Assembly (NCBI RefSeq): GCF_014529535.1
Contig: NW_023503375.1
Coordinates: 1,736,001 to 1,800,000 of the forward strand
Reading direction: 5' to 3'
Source of the DNA: Bradysia coprophila
Lineage: Eukaryota > Arthropoda > Insecta > Diptera > Sciaridae
DNA length: 64,000 nt
The position numbers were made by a program, and so were the translations under genes. A model generated the notes under the pieces. That model saw nothing but the letters and a program-made list of their open reading frames with translations. It had not been told where the DNA came from and ran no database searches. Shown piece by piece: positions 21,767 to 33,166 of the stretch. How positions within the stretch are numbered: the first letter of the stretch is position 1; every line of letters starts with the position of its first letter.

Positions 21767-23364
21767 TTTAACTTGTAGGGAAATGTCACAATATTCATTA
21801 ATTTTTCACTGACCATTTAATACCGGTTAACTGTTCAGATCATTGTAAAAGTCAGCAAAATGTGTTCATGCGAATTTTAGGGGTCGACGAAGAAATGGGA
21901 CTGAGCAAACTGTTACCAAGAAACAATTATAATATATTACTTCCGAGGTTCCACGTTGTCAAATAACAACTTGGAAACTCGTAAGTACAATGCTTTACGT
22001 GATCAGGCAATGTAAATGAAAATAAAACATGCCGTAACACGTAAAATCCTTTGCAATTTTGAGATTATGTAGGTATGCATGCAGGTGAACGTCAAAAGCA
22101 ACGCAAAGTTGACGTTTTCGTGTTAGTGGTGTGTGTGATATCATTTTTCAATGAATTTTGGGTCATAATTCCTCTAGGTAGTCTACCTCTACGGGTGAAT
22201 GTGTGTGTGTGTGTGTTTGGCGGACCAGATCATCATACAAAAGTAATCATCCAAATAAAGTTCTGTTCTAAGCTTATTTGAACTGTCAAGCGTCATTCAT
22301 AAAGCTACGGACTTATAGAGTGTTATGATGAAAGAGAAGAAGATATTTTGACAAGTACCCCAGGGCAAGTTAAAATAAACTGGTCTTCTGTCCTCTCGCT
22401 CTCAACGTACCACGTTGAAAGAAAAGCAATTACTTTGACAAGTACCCCAAGGCAAGTTATAATAAGTAGTCTTCGGTTTTCTCGCTCTGATCATAACAAT
22501 CTATACTCTATACTCTATACAGTCAATGACATGTAAGTTGTAGGACATGTGTAAATATTTCGGAATTTACCTATCCTGGTGACAGCGATATGTTAAGCAA
22601 GAACTATTTTTGGGAAAACTTCTTACCAGATTTTCTTGAAATTTCCTAGATTTTTCCAGATTTTCCCAACAAAATTTCTTTAGGAAAATTATGAAAAACC
22701 TAGGAAAATAAAATAAAATATGTGAAAATGTCTTCTTCCAAAAATTTTCGTCATTAAGAGTCTTGGTGATCAAATTAGTCGCTGGAATTTCACTTTACCC
22801 AAGTCAATATTAAAATCTCAATGTTTCATTTTTACTGTTTAACGAGGAGTGTTGATTTATAAGAAAATCACTCATTTTGGGCGTTCTTATAATAAATTCT
22901 CTTGTTCATTTGTATTCCGAGTAATGATTATTTCCCGAGGAATATTTGGTAGACCAACAATTGTGTCAGGATTGGAGATGTGCGGGCCAACCGGTTTTCA
23001 AAACCCGAAAGCCCAGTATGGACAGACCATACCCTCGACCATACCTGGTTTACACGTTCATTGCTAAATATTGGTTATGTGAGTGAAGAAATTCGTAGAA
23101 ACAGACGAATTTGACTGCTACAAATGGAAACAAATATTATTTTTTTTAAATCGAGAAATCAAAGCAAGAAAAATTTCTTGAAAATTCTAAAAAATTCTAG
23201 AATTTCTTAAAAGTTTCTGGAAACAGGTCATTCAGATCCGATAAGGTCAGGCCTTAGTTCAGGGTTCGGATTTGTATGCCCGATATGAAACAAAGATTTG
23301 AGGTTTTGAGGTCTTCTGCCACTCGGTAGCGGAATTAATGTTGATGTAAAAACACCCTTTCTTC

Positions 23365-23506
23365 CAAGGACTATTCTTGGGAGCATATTTTCTCATGTTT
23401 TTATAAATGTTCCGACATTTTTCTAAATTTTCACAAAAAAATAATTTTGTGGAAATTTGGAAACATCAAGAAAATATGGGAAAACGTTTTCCCAAAAATA
23501 GTCCCT
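23365..23506. mobile_element. MITE with CAAGGACTATTCTTGGGA ends
   Basis: The left end CAAGGACTATTCTTGGGA and right end TCCCAAAAATAGTCCCTG are inverted repeats about 140 bp apart, related to the CAGGGCCTATTTTTGG family. A more decayed copy spans about 22596-22743. Confidence 0.55.
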
Positions 23507-23697
23507 GCTCCGAGGGGGAACAACAAGAGCGAATGGTGGGACAAGCTGCATTCGCCATTGGAGCGAATGTAGGGAAAATGTGGTCGGCTCATAGTTTTCA
23601 TTTTGCCTTCCATTTCGTCAACGACAGTTACCGAATTTTACGTGGTTGAGATTTTTTTTAATATCATCACGGTTATGTCAGTGAACGGAGGAACACA

Positions 23698-23852
23698 TAC
23701 AGTTAGAGGCAGTCAAATTTCAGCATGAATTTGCTTCAGCTGTTTTTCAGCTGATCCACACAAACAATCAAAACTGTTTATACGGTTTGACCACATCACG
23801 CTGAAAAACAGCTGAGTAAATTCATGCTGAAATTTAACTGACGCTGACTGTA
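23698..23852. mobile_element. MITE with ~45 bp inverted repeats
   Basis: The left end TACAGTTAGAGGCAGT and the block AAATTTCAGCATGAATTT with CAGCTGTTTTTCAGC recur inverted at the right, ending CGCTGACTGTA. It is 155 bp and non-coding. A related fragment occurs near 48790-48870. Confidence 0.65.
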
Positions 23853-24392
23853 GCGCGAATAAGTTTAAACATTTTTGTGAAGTCGTTCGATTCGTAAAAT
23901 CGTCTCGCTTGGATTGAAATGAAAAGGGAATCAGTAGAATCGATGAACATTCTGATTTAAAAAAGAAAAGAATTTTTAACGAATTCGCGCAGTTTGCTCA
24001 GTGTTCTCGGATATTCTCTGAATTTGAATTTCCCTCTTCAAGTGTTTACAATGTTAGTAAATTGAACATAGAAGACAATGTCGGCAAGGTAGAAACTAAA
24101 AATTGATGTGTCAAAGCTGTCAAAGTCGTCAGACACTTCATTTCACTATTTGTTATCATCATCATATTGAAAAAGTTATTACGGAAAATAGTCGAAAAAC
24201 ATTTTTTGCTTACAATAAAAAAATAAAATTCAAAACTGATCGAGTGAGAAGGAATTGCTCGCTTTCATTCGCATCGTCTACTGAACATTTTTACCTGAAA
24301 ACGACCCGTACGTTTACAATCGCTCAAACACTAACAAATCTTCGAAAACTAAATTTTTTACACTTTCAGAACGACCAACATAATCCGTAAAC

Positions 24393-25580
24393 ATGGGCAA
24401 AGCGGAGGTTGGTACGCCAAAATATTTGGCCAACAAAATGAAGTCCAAAGGACTACAAAAATTGCGCTGGTATTGTCAGATGTGTCAGAAGCAGTGCCGC
24501 GATGAAAACGGCTTCAAATGCCACACTCAAAGTGAATCCCATCAGCGCCAGTTGCTATTGTTCGCTGACAACTCCGGTAAATACATTCACAGTTTCTCGA
24601 AAGAATTTTCCGATGGTTTCATGGAACTACTTCGACGACGGTTCGGCACAAAGCGTGTATCATCCAACAAAGTGTACCAGGAATACATCTCACACAAAGA
24701 TCATCTTCACATGAACGCTACGAGGTGGCTGACGCTATCGGACTACGTAAAGTGGCTGGGTCGATCTGGACAGTGTATCGTTGACGAAACAGAAAAGGGC
24801 TGGTTCATCGCGTACATCGATCGTAGTCCTGAAGTTTTAGAGCAGCAAGCGAAAGTTGCCAGAAAGGAGAAACAGGACAAGGACGACGAGGAACGACACA
24901 TGGAATTTATCAATCAGCAAGTTGAACGGAACAAGAAGGACGGTGATTCGGCTAAGGAAGTTGAACTGTGCGAATTCAAGCGAGAAAACGACGACGAAGT
25001 CGTTAAATTGGAAATTAAAGCGCCGAAGATCAAGGCAGAATCGATCCTGCTGAAGCCGATGAAAATTGAGAAACGAAGTGTCGACGATGATGATACACGT
25101 TCGGTGCGCAGTGAAAAGAAGTACAAGCCTAGCTCCAGTCAGAAAGACGATGGAAAGAAGCTATCGGCGCTGGACGAAATAATCAAAATCGAGGAATACA
25201 AAAAGGAGAAGGCGAATCGCAAGGACTATTGGTTGAGTGAAGGGATTGTGGTCAAATTGATAACGAAGTCACTGGGCGATAAATATTACAAGCAGAAGGG
25301 TGTTGTCGTTGAAGTAATGGAAAAGTATCGGGCAAAAATCAAACTATTGGAAACCGGCGAAAAGGTCAAAATCGATCAGTCTCACGTCGAAACGGTCATT
25401 CCAGCGGTTGGAAAAATAGTTTGTGTTTTGAATGGAGCTTACCGAGGCTCGAAGGCCACGTTGCTCAGTCTGGACCAAGATAATTTTTGTGTGACGATCG
25501 AAATTGCTGCAGGACCACTGAAAGGGCGAGTGGTGAAAAGTGTTCAGTACGAAGACGTTAGCAAACTGTTTCAGGAATAG
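24393..25580 (+). CDS. KIN: KIN (kin17) DNA/RNA-binding protein
   Basis: KIN17 is a conserved nuclear zinc-finger protein that binds curved DNA and RNA and is linked to replication, the UV response and pre-mRNA processing. A single uninterrupted ORF of 395 aa (human about 393). It opens MGKAEVGTPKYLANKMKSKG, a characteristic kin17 start. A C2H2 finger follows at residues 28-50 (C28, C31, H44, H50), then the winged-helix domain to about residue 160 (SFSKEFSDGFMELLRRRFG; ATRWLTLSDYVKWLGRSG). A charged coiled-coil linker covers about 160-280. A C-terminal tandem SH3/KOW module (DYWLSEGIVVKLI to VLNGAYRGSKATL) ends ...QYEDVSKLFQE. It is intronless and intact. Its 3' end lies 38 bp from the stop of the convergent MATH-domain gene, so the transcripts overlap. 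Confidence 0.95.
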   Translation: MGKAEVGTPKYLANKMKSKGLQKLRWYCQMCQKQCRDENGFKCHTQSESHQRQLLLFADNSGKYIHSFSKEFSDGFMELLRRRFGTKRVSSNKVYQEYISHKDHLHMNATRWLTLSDYVKWLGRSGQCIVDETEKGWFIAYIDRSPEVLEQQAKVARKEKQDKDDEERHMEFINQQVERNKKDGDSAKEVELCEFKRENDDEVVKLEIKAPKIKAESILLKPMKIEKRSVDDDDTRSVRSEKKYKPSSSQKDDGKKLSALDEIIKIEEYKKEKANRKDYWLSEGIVVKLITKSLGDKYYKQKGVVVEVMEKYRAKIKLLETGEKVKIDQSHVETVIPAVGKIVCVLNGAYRGSKATLLSLDQDNFCVTIEIAAGPLKGRVVKSVQYEDVSKLFQE

Positions 25581-25607
25581 AATGAATGTCAATCTGTATT
25601 CGAGCGG

Positions 25608-25613
25608 AATAAA
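25608..25613 (+). terminator. KIN polyadenylation signal AATAAA
   Basis: AATAAA, 28 bp past the KIN stop. Cleavage 10-30 bp downstream would fall inside the coding sequence of the convergent MATH gene (stop at 25619-25621). Confidence 0.6.
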
Positions 25614-25618
25614 TGTGT

Positions 25619-27571
25619 TTACAGAAAAACCACAACTTTTATCAATATATTGTCGTCTTTGGCGTATGGAGCCGACTTAATTGCACTGTTTGGCACTGGA
25701 AAACCGGATTTGGTGTTGAGAAATTCCTGAGAAATCAGGTCGCTGGTTGGAGTTCCCTAGGTAAGAATATTCAGTGAAATTTTTAAAGTCTGACTCGTTG
25801 CTAACTGGTGCTTCAGCTTACCTGATCCATGATAACGATCTTGTGTCGGAAAAACTTCTTCGTTTCGATTTCCTTGAACATATCGCCAGTCTCTAAAATT
25901 ATGTTGGACGAAATGTCGTCAGCGAAGGTGTGAGGAACGGATTCAAGTTGTAGGTACAAATAGTCTCGATTCAAATGATTCAGCGTTGCCTTAACTCGTA
26001 AATTCAGACCTAAAGGGAAATTTACTCGAAACTTGTTCGCATTGCAGTAGAGAGAGGTCAAACTTACCCGATATGGAAAATATTGGACTGTAGATGAACG
26101 AAGCGTTTGATTTCAGTTTGGACGTAAAATTTTCGAACCTCCAATAGTATGTGAAGATTCTTATTTCACCACCGGACAGCAGGGTGTTGTTAAATTTGTG
26201 CACTTCAAAGTCGCGTGGTCCAGGTCTGTAATCAAAAATATATGAAATTCCGACCCCTCAGTTACCGCCGTAGCCTGATGCTCTTTTTACTTATTATATT
26301 TCGATCGGAATCGATTTAATGATTTGGTTTGAACTGGCTTAAATTCCAGTATTTTCTCCGTAACACTGCTCACTTTTGACGATCTAGCATCAGGCATCTG
26401 AGTGTTCACTTCGTTTTGAGATTCAGTTGTAGTGGTACTTGTCTTTTTTTCGGTGTCAGGTTTGTCCGTACGTTTTGTTAGCTTAAATGGATTGCTTGCA
26501 GTCGTGGGATGTTGGAGTGGCGGAATGTTTGTTTGTGTTGAGTAAGATGTAGTTTGCTTGGTAGTATCTTCGTAACTGTTAGCATTTGTGGGGTAAGTCG
26601 ATTGTTGAAACGCAGGCTGATAGTACGGTGGAGCGTAAGAGAACGTATTAGGTTGATAGTTCAGTGGCTGGTTTGATAGCAGAGTGTAAATCATTGCCTT
26701 CAATTGGTTTATTTCATGCATGAGTCTTGCTTCAATTATTTCGAAAGACATTTTCATTTGATCTGAAAAAAAAAAGGTTTTCCACAATTCGTTACCATAA
26801 ATCATAAACTGATGATTCTTACTGGTTCCGCATATGCCCTCTAGTCTTTTAGACACACTTGCCTGTGCACTCGCTTCAATATTTCCAGCTTTGATGGTAC
26901 ATTGTGCGTTCTGTGTTTCAATAGGTGAATTTTCATCTGATGAAGTTGTTTGGTTCGTCGTTTTGCTGGTGGACATTACAGATGGTTCAGTGCCTATATT
27001 ATAGTTCAATTAAAATGAAAATTCGTCTACTGACTTCACATTTTAAAAAAGACAAGCACATATCATTAGTTGTTACCGCATCTATTACTTATTTAATCAA
27101 TAGTATTTGTCGATGCAGAATCTTTTACTTCATTTGTTTAAACATAACATAATGCTATATAAGACTGCATAAGCCAGAGCTAGTTGCTTATTGTCCTTGT
27201 AGCTGTCGATAACAGATGATAAGCATTCATTTTTCGTCGTACTTTTCCAAGGTAAACTGTTTCATGAACGTTTTTCGTAAAGGGTTTTCGTTTGGTCTTG
27301 TGAACGTTGGTTGTTGCTCGAAAGTAGTTTGTTCCAGCAATTGCTGCCCTTGGTCAATTGGTGGTCTGGTTGTGTTTTTTCTGGGAAGCAGAAGAAGGAG
27401 ACAAGGATCTACTGAGATACAATAAGCGTGAACTTCGTTGGAGTTGCTGGAATGTACGTCAAGTTTGGATAAAAGATTTTTTGCTGACGACAGGATTTTT
27501 GCTCGCATCTTAGTGCGGTGGTCCAGGAACTTCCCGGTTTGTCGGTTTTCCGTTTGCAGTTCGAACGTCAA
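25619..27571 (-). CDS. MATH (TRAF-like) domain protein with low-complexity N-terminus; 5' exons uncertain
   Basis: Well-supported exons, all in phase: 26823-26993, 26291-26762, 26068-26225, 25822-26009 and 25619-25756. A candidate first exon lies within 27227-27571, but no donor joins it convincingly, so start and upstream length are open. The N-terminal part is rich in T, Q, N, P and S. The last three exons encode one MATH domain: YYWRFENFTSKLKSNASF, YSPIFSISG, LNLRVKATLNHLNRDYLYLQ, then DMFKEIETKKFFRHKIVI and the closing strand DDNILIKVVVF. The protein ends right after MATH, with no BTB, RING or protease domain, so a ligand- or adaptor-binding role is likely but unproven. It is convergent with KIN (38 bp between stops). 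I see no AATAAA on this strand before KIN coding sequence, so its 3' UTR probably runs antisense into KIN. A decayed paralogue lies at about 33480-33990. Confidence 0.7.
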
Positions 27572-27599
27572 TATTCATAATATTCACGTTTGGCAAGAG

Positions 27600-28247
27600 T
27601 GGTACCACAGCACTGCTTCTAGCATGAACACTGAATTGACAAGTGTCAAATTTGGAGGCTTTAGTGATAAGAGCTACCGCTTACGATTGTTTGTATTGTA
27701 TGTTCTAACCAAAGCACCAAGCAGGGTAATAGAAAAAAATAAAGTAGGTAATTTTGGCAGTGTCAAATGTCATTTTTATTTTATAAGATTTTTACACTCT
27801 TAAAAATGCGGTAAGAGCCAAGATATATCCGAAAAATAGGCACGAACGTTCTTTCAATGAAAATATGATCACTGAAATGTACATTATTTTAACAAATAAT
27901 CTAACATCACCTTAGCAGTCTGCACACAAATAACTAAATTACGTAACTGAATGAAAATCTTTTAACAAAAGTTAAATGAAAACCCTTCGCAGTAACCACT
28001 TTTTCGTTTTCAAATTTGCCTCCAATGCGGCATCTCACGGCGACTCCTGTCTAATATAATGTAAATGGCAACTCGTACTAAAAACTACTCTATTTGACAC
28101 CAAAAAATCTCTATTACCCTGTTAGGTGCTTTGTTCTAACTCATACTCGAAGTCATCTATCTACATATACAAAAGAAACGCATTGCATACTGTGATTTCA
28201 TCAGCCTCCAAAAATTGTTTATGTTCATGCTAGTAGCAGGGCTGTGG
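27600..28247. mobile_element. Foldback element with ~180 bp arms upstream of the MATH gene
   Basis: The left arm starts GTACCACAGCACTGCTTCTA and contains TTTGGAGGCT, TTCTAACCAAAGCACC and CAGGGTAATAGA; the right arm carries the same blocks in the same order when read inverted, ending at GGTGGTAC. A third single-arm relative is at about 16485-16585. The middle is AT-rich and non-coding. It begins about 30 bp beyond the candidate first exon of the MATH gene, so it may sit in its promoter. Confidence 0.6.
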
Positions 28248-29008
28248 TGGTACGCTTTGCTGAGAGGTTTTCTTTTCTTTCTTTTTGTTTTAATTTTTTA
28301 TAAATTTTTTTGAGTTTGTTGTTTCGTTGTGCTGCGCATTGAGCATTTCTAAGCACTTATGACTAGACCGCTTTCCATCAGTAGATGGCACTTTTGATCT
28401 TATGTGATTCTGTTAAGCACGAGTTCAATGTTACAAAATCACGACTGTCTCGTGAAAAGACCGGTAGCAACGACTGAAACAGTGTCTTTGCTTCGGTGAC
28501 TAATTTCACTCAAGTAACTTCACGTGAATGATGGGGTAAGGTGAGAGGAATGAACCTCTATTAGTGCTCGTTCTATTAGATTTTTGGTCTTTCACATCAA
28601 TTTATTTACTCCGTTGCCAAATTGCAATGTTAAAAATTGTGCATGAATTGAAGAAGCCTTTTTAAAAAAGGTATTATTAACATCGAACTATTGTGCTAGG
28701 CCGCGCGTCTGATTGAAATCCCCCATGTATTGAAAAAACCTTGAACCTTGGATCCTATGTTATAGGATGACAAAAAAAGAGATCGTTGAGGTCTGTATGG
28801 TCCTTTATGGTTAACTCTATGTTGAAACAAATGAAGTAAAAGATTTTGTTGAAAATTGCTTAATTAACTGAAATTGGAAGAATTTAATGATTTTGTAGGT
28901 GGTATTCGGGTTGTCAGTGAAAAAGTTAACTCATTACTTCACTCATAATAGACCATCTTTGGCATGTAGAGGCGCCACAATTTTTTTCAGTACTTCATTC
29001 TTTGCGAT

Positions 29009-29087
29009 CTTTTTTCTTGTTAAATAACTTCACTCTGCTAAATATCAATGAAATATCATAGCAGTGAAGTTGTCTCACAAAAAAATA
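29009..29087. repeat. ~79 bp hairpin element, AACTTCACT family
   Basis: The left arm TTTTCTTGTTAAATAACTTC pairs with the right arm GAAGTTGTCTCACAAAAAAA around a short AT-rich loop. A close relative is at 44577-44646. Confidence 0.5.
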
Positions 29088-30512
29088 GAGTGCTGACATT
29101 AGTAACAATTCTATGAGAAAATGTACTACAATGTAATAGAACCCTATACAAATCTGCTTCATTTGAGCTTTAGTTTCCAAACAGCGTTTCTTTATAGCAT
29201 ATTTTACGAATCTCATACTCTTTCTTCTTCTGCCCGATATGATTTCCTGGTATTATTTTATCCACATCAGAAGTCGATTACTTACTTGCTCCGCCCATTT
29301 TATACCCTAAAACTTTACTTTGTCTTTGATAAAACCATTGGTGATGCATCCCGATGCTCACTTCTCTTTGACCCCCTGCAAGATGTTGATGGTTTGCATT
29401 TTAAACTAAAACGCGTTCAACCATTTATTCTATCCAATCCTGCTATTTCACTAATTTTCACCAAGATTTTTTTTACTATGTCAATTTAAACCAAACAAAC
29501 ATGAACTGAACTGAGCATTATGATCAAGTGGTTTATAAATAAAAATTTCAATTTTGTTATTTTTAACGCAATTCACTATAAAATGTGCTCCCGCGTACAC
29601 ACAACCACGTGGATGTTTTTAAATCTATTTCAGTAATTTATGGTCGATTACTTCAAGTAACTCGTGTTTTACAATGATCTTACCAGTGGCAAATTAAATT
29701 CTCTGCTTTTTGAATGAAATTGAGAAAAGAATTCTTTCCATTCAAGCGACTCTATAATCTGCTATACCCAATTCAACGGACTATTTTAGTTATTTAAGGA
29801 ATTATTTGCATGATATTTTATGAATGAAATAGTTTTGCGGTCAGGTCTTGATCTATTTTCGTTTTTAGTTTATAATAAAAAAAAAATCCGATTTTCTTGC
29901 CTGCATTATTGTTGTTTGCAAACACTGTACTGGTCGTGATAACTATCAACGAAATGAGAATGTGGACTACGATACGGTCTTGTAAATATTTCATTTTACA
30001 CTCTAACTTTAATTATGACGAAACACAGTTTTGGTTGCTAACAGAAAATGCTGTTAATGTCGATGTACAATATGTTACTCAGTGTAATGCTAAATGAATA
30101 CTGAAATGTACGATGAAAATACTCGTAGAGTTACACACCACACAAATTGATAAATCTTTTACAGCCAGCCATTTCGTCTTTTAACGACATAAGTGAGCGA
30201 TGCGCTCTAGCGTACGCTTATGTGTATCAAAACGAAAGCAAAACTGATGAAGTAAAAGATTTTGTTTGAATCTGTTGAAATTACTTCCAGCAAGAGATGA
30301 AACGAATTCGCTATTTATAAGGGAGATATGTTTGTGAAAGGAAAAGAAAAGTTTTTGTCGTTTGATGTGAAGTTATGAAACAAGCGAAGCGTGTTACAAA
30401 AACACAGAACAAGCTGTGAAAAGCGAACTTTTGAAAGGCAAATAATGTACATCAGTACAGGTCTTTCACTTTTCACTCGTAGTTTTCCCATTACTATAAT
30501 CATCATAATTTC

Positions 30513-30707
30513 AAACACGGCAGACGAAAATAAACCAGGCAGGAGCGGTTCATTTTCGAAACGTCAAATAAGAGACCTAATACACTGTATGAAAATGAAC
30601 TCAAATGAACACTGACATAAATTCGCAAAAAATATAGGGCTACTAGATTATTCAGGTCCCTAATCAAACCAGCGCTCCTGTCTGGTTAGCTTTACTCTGT
30701 CGTGTTT
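30513..30707. mobile_element. MITE with ~35 bp AAACACGGCAGA inverted repeats, copy A
   Basis: It begins AAACACGGCAGACGAAAATA and ends TTTACTCTGTCGTGTTT, with ACCAGGCAGGAGCG / CGCTCCTGTCTGGT further in. It is 195 bp and non-coding. Copy B (31630-31839) is the same family in opposite orientation. No transposase is in the window. Confidence 0.75.
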
Positions 30708-31629
30708 CAAATAATCATTGCCGTAGTGTACTTAGTACTTATATGCACCATTTTGTTGATAATTGCGGAATCCCAGTGGTACCTATTAATGACTGTTTCA
30801 TCTCTCATCTCAGCTGGAATCGACAGCAACATTAAAAATAATTGGTAAACTTTGCCTAATGTCGTAATTTATATCACAATGGGTTGTAAAACTAATGAAG
30901 TTAGAGATTCAATTTAAGTTTTGTGAAAATTGTTTGATCAAATGAAGTAGTAGATTCGATAATTAAACTGCTCATATTTTGCGAAAGGTTAAGGCTTAAA
31001 GCTTTAAGGTAAAGAAATCAACGATAACGCCCTAAGTCGTAGATGAAGATCAGGACTGAAAATAACGAAACGTAAAAGTTTTTATGTCCGGAGTGATAGC
31101 GAAGGACTTGCCGCAGTCTAACCGACAAACAAAATGTCAAAAGTTGGTGACAGATAGAGACTTACTTTCTTCGGCAAAGTAACAGGGGAAGTTGTGGCGA
31201 TCATTTTGATGAATATATAACGTGGGTTCGCCGAGGCGATGAAGAGGTTCAAAATGGCTGTCGAAATTTTCATCAAATTTTTTTTATTGGCCATATTGAT
31301 AGATCTTCACTCAAGTATCATTTTAATGAAATGATGAAAATTTATTTTTTAAGCAACGAAGCTGAAAGCGTCAACTCTAGCGATATCATTCATTTTAGAA
31401 ATTGTATTTCAAAGACTACGTCACACTTTTCTCCTAGAGATTTTTGTTGGGATTACCTAAAGTGGTGATAGTTTCTGAGAGATTACGTTACTTACGCATC
31501 TGGAATAAGCATAATCTAAAATATGCTGGTCCGATTTAAAAAAATGAAGTGCGACTATATTTTGCTTTGATGCACGAGACCGACGTCAAAATGTCGAATT
31601 TATAGCATACACACCACACATGGTTTGTG

Positions 31630-31839
31630 AACACGACAGAGTAAAGTTAACCAGGCAGGAACGCTGATAACGCTGATTTGACTAGAGACCTAGAGACCTA
31701 TATTTTTTCCGAACAAATTTTTTCAACTTATGTCAGTGTACAGTTCATTTGAGTTCATTTTCATACAGTGTGTTAGGTCCCTTATTTGACGTTTCGAAAA
31801 TGAACCGCTACTGCCTGGTTTATTTTACTCTGCCGTGTT
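31630..31839. mobile_element. MITE of the AAACACGGCAGA family, copy B (inverted)
   Basis: Ends AACACGACAGAGTAAAG and TTTACTCTGCCGTGTT, sharing the internal GAGTTCATTTTCATACAGTG block with copy A when inverted. TGTG flanks both ends, a possible short target duplication. Confidence 0.7.
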
Positions 31840-32238
31840 TGTGAAAGTTTCGAGGGGGAAACTACTCGGGTAATTGATCAGACACCCATTGAAGGAATTG
31901 CCGTAGCATCCGGTACTGCCTGGAAATAATAAATGAATGCAAAAAAGAATGACCGTTTTTCAGTCTTGGCTATTCGGTTTGTAAAATACAGTTCATTCGC
32001 TGATTGTTTCCTTTCATTTACTTTAAATTTGTCTCAATTTCTCGTGATTCCTTCAATTTCTCGTAATATCTTCAATTCCTTGTAATTTCCATCAATTCCT
32101 TCAATATCTAGTATTTTCTTCATTTCTTTTTAATTACCGGATACGTCGGCAACTATGACACTGCAGTAATCTCGACGGTTTTCGTTAGTTTTCTTTAAAT
32201 TTGAAGGAAATCTTTAAAACATAGATAATGAATTGGAT

Positions 32239-33166
32239 TAGGGAATGCATCTACCGTCGATTTTGAAAAACCGGGAAACGGGAAAAACGGTAAATGAGAA
32301 AAAATTTCCCGGGAAATGAATAGTACATTCTGTACTCGTTTAGACATTTTTTTTGGATGAGTTGGGAGTTTGTAACTTGCACCGATGACAAATGCTTTTA
32401 TCCTACCCCTACTAAGTGGCTTATTGTGCTCGCGAAGCCCTTCAGAAATGAGTTTACCGTTCCTTTATTTGCATTTTTCAGGATGATAAAGAATTTCATA
32501 TCTACATATTTCAACAGAAGTATCGGAAATCGATCGTGTGAACTAGTTTCAAAATTTCTGTTGGACAGTGTAAAGATTGAATTTTTTACTATGCTGAGCG
32601 AGATGCTGAGAAAGGAAATAAATGAAAGGTAAGCTCCTTATTGAACTGTTTTTATGAATTTTTGACGGACGTTGCTTCAATTGGTTTCTTAAAGATGTAG
32701 TAACACGATCTTCTAAACTTCGAATTCTGTAGACTTTCTAAAGAACATCAATTTCAGAGTTGCAAACTTAAGGCTAAGTACAAATGACACATTTTGCGTT
32801 GCTCAGATCGACAATTATGCTGCATTTTCTTTTGTTTGGACTGTGGTGAAAATTCAATTACAATAGAAATTACAGCATGATTGTCCAGCTCAGCAACGCA
32901 AAATAAACTGATCCTTTTTTCACAGTCTAGGGCTGATCTTGAGGTGCAATTTACGATGAAAATGTTCACAACGAGTTCAAATCAGATGTAATGCTGTAAT
33001 GCAACTAGAAGAATAATTCAATTCAAGGTATTATTGCAAAGGAAAAATGTAAAAATCATTCAATTTTTGAAGGTCGGTTAACCGGTAAATGAAAAAAAAA
33101 TCCCGGGAAATGGTAAACCGGTTAACCGGTTTTTCCCGGTTTTTAATTTCCCGGTTACATTCCCTA
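32239..33166. mobile_element. 928 bp hAT-like element with 8 bp target duplication
   Basis: Termini TAGGGAATGCATC and ACATTCCCTA are flanked by a perfect 8 bp repeat AATTGGAT (32231-32238 and 33167-33174). Near both ends lie inverted AACCGGGAAA / TTTCCCGGTT blocks. A 91-codon frame at 32357-32632 includes PTPTKWLIVLAKPF, faintly like the hAT transposase segment around RWxSL, but too short to be functional. The TIR resembles that of the tRNA-carrying element at 8462-10162, so the two are probably one family. Confidence 0.75.

Larger units (their letters stand above)
21767..24392. other. Divergent intergenic region between RTEL1-like and KIN
   Basis: The two genes are transcribed away from each other. 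The region holds a ~90 bp imperfect direct duplication at about 22345-22500 (TTGACAAGTACCCCA units), small AT-rich MITEs (about 22596-22743 and 23365-23506) and a TIR element (23698-23852). No other gene is seen. The KIN promoter and 5' UTR probably lie within 23.9-24.4 kb. Confidence 0.5.

Noticed and set aside
29121-29489. 122-codon plus-strand frame as a gene
   Set aside because: No motif or signal is evident, composition matches the AT-rich flanks, and a hairpin MITE lies just before it.
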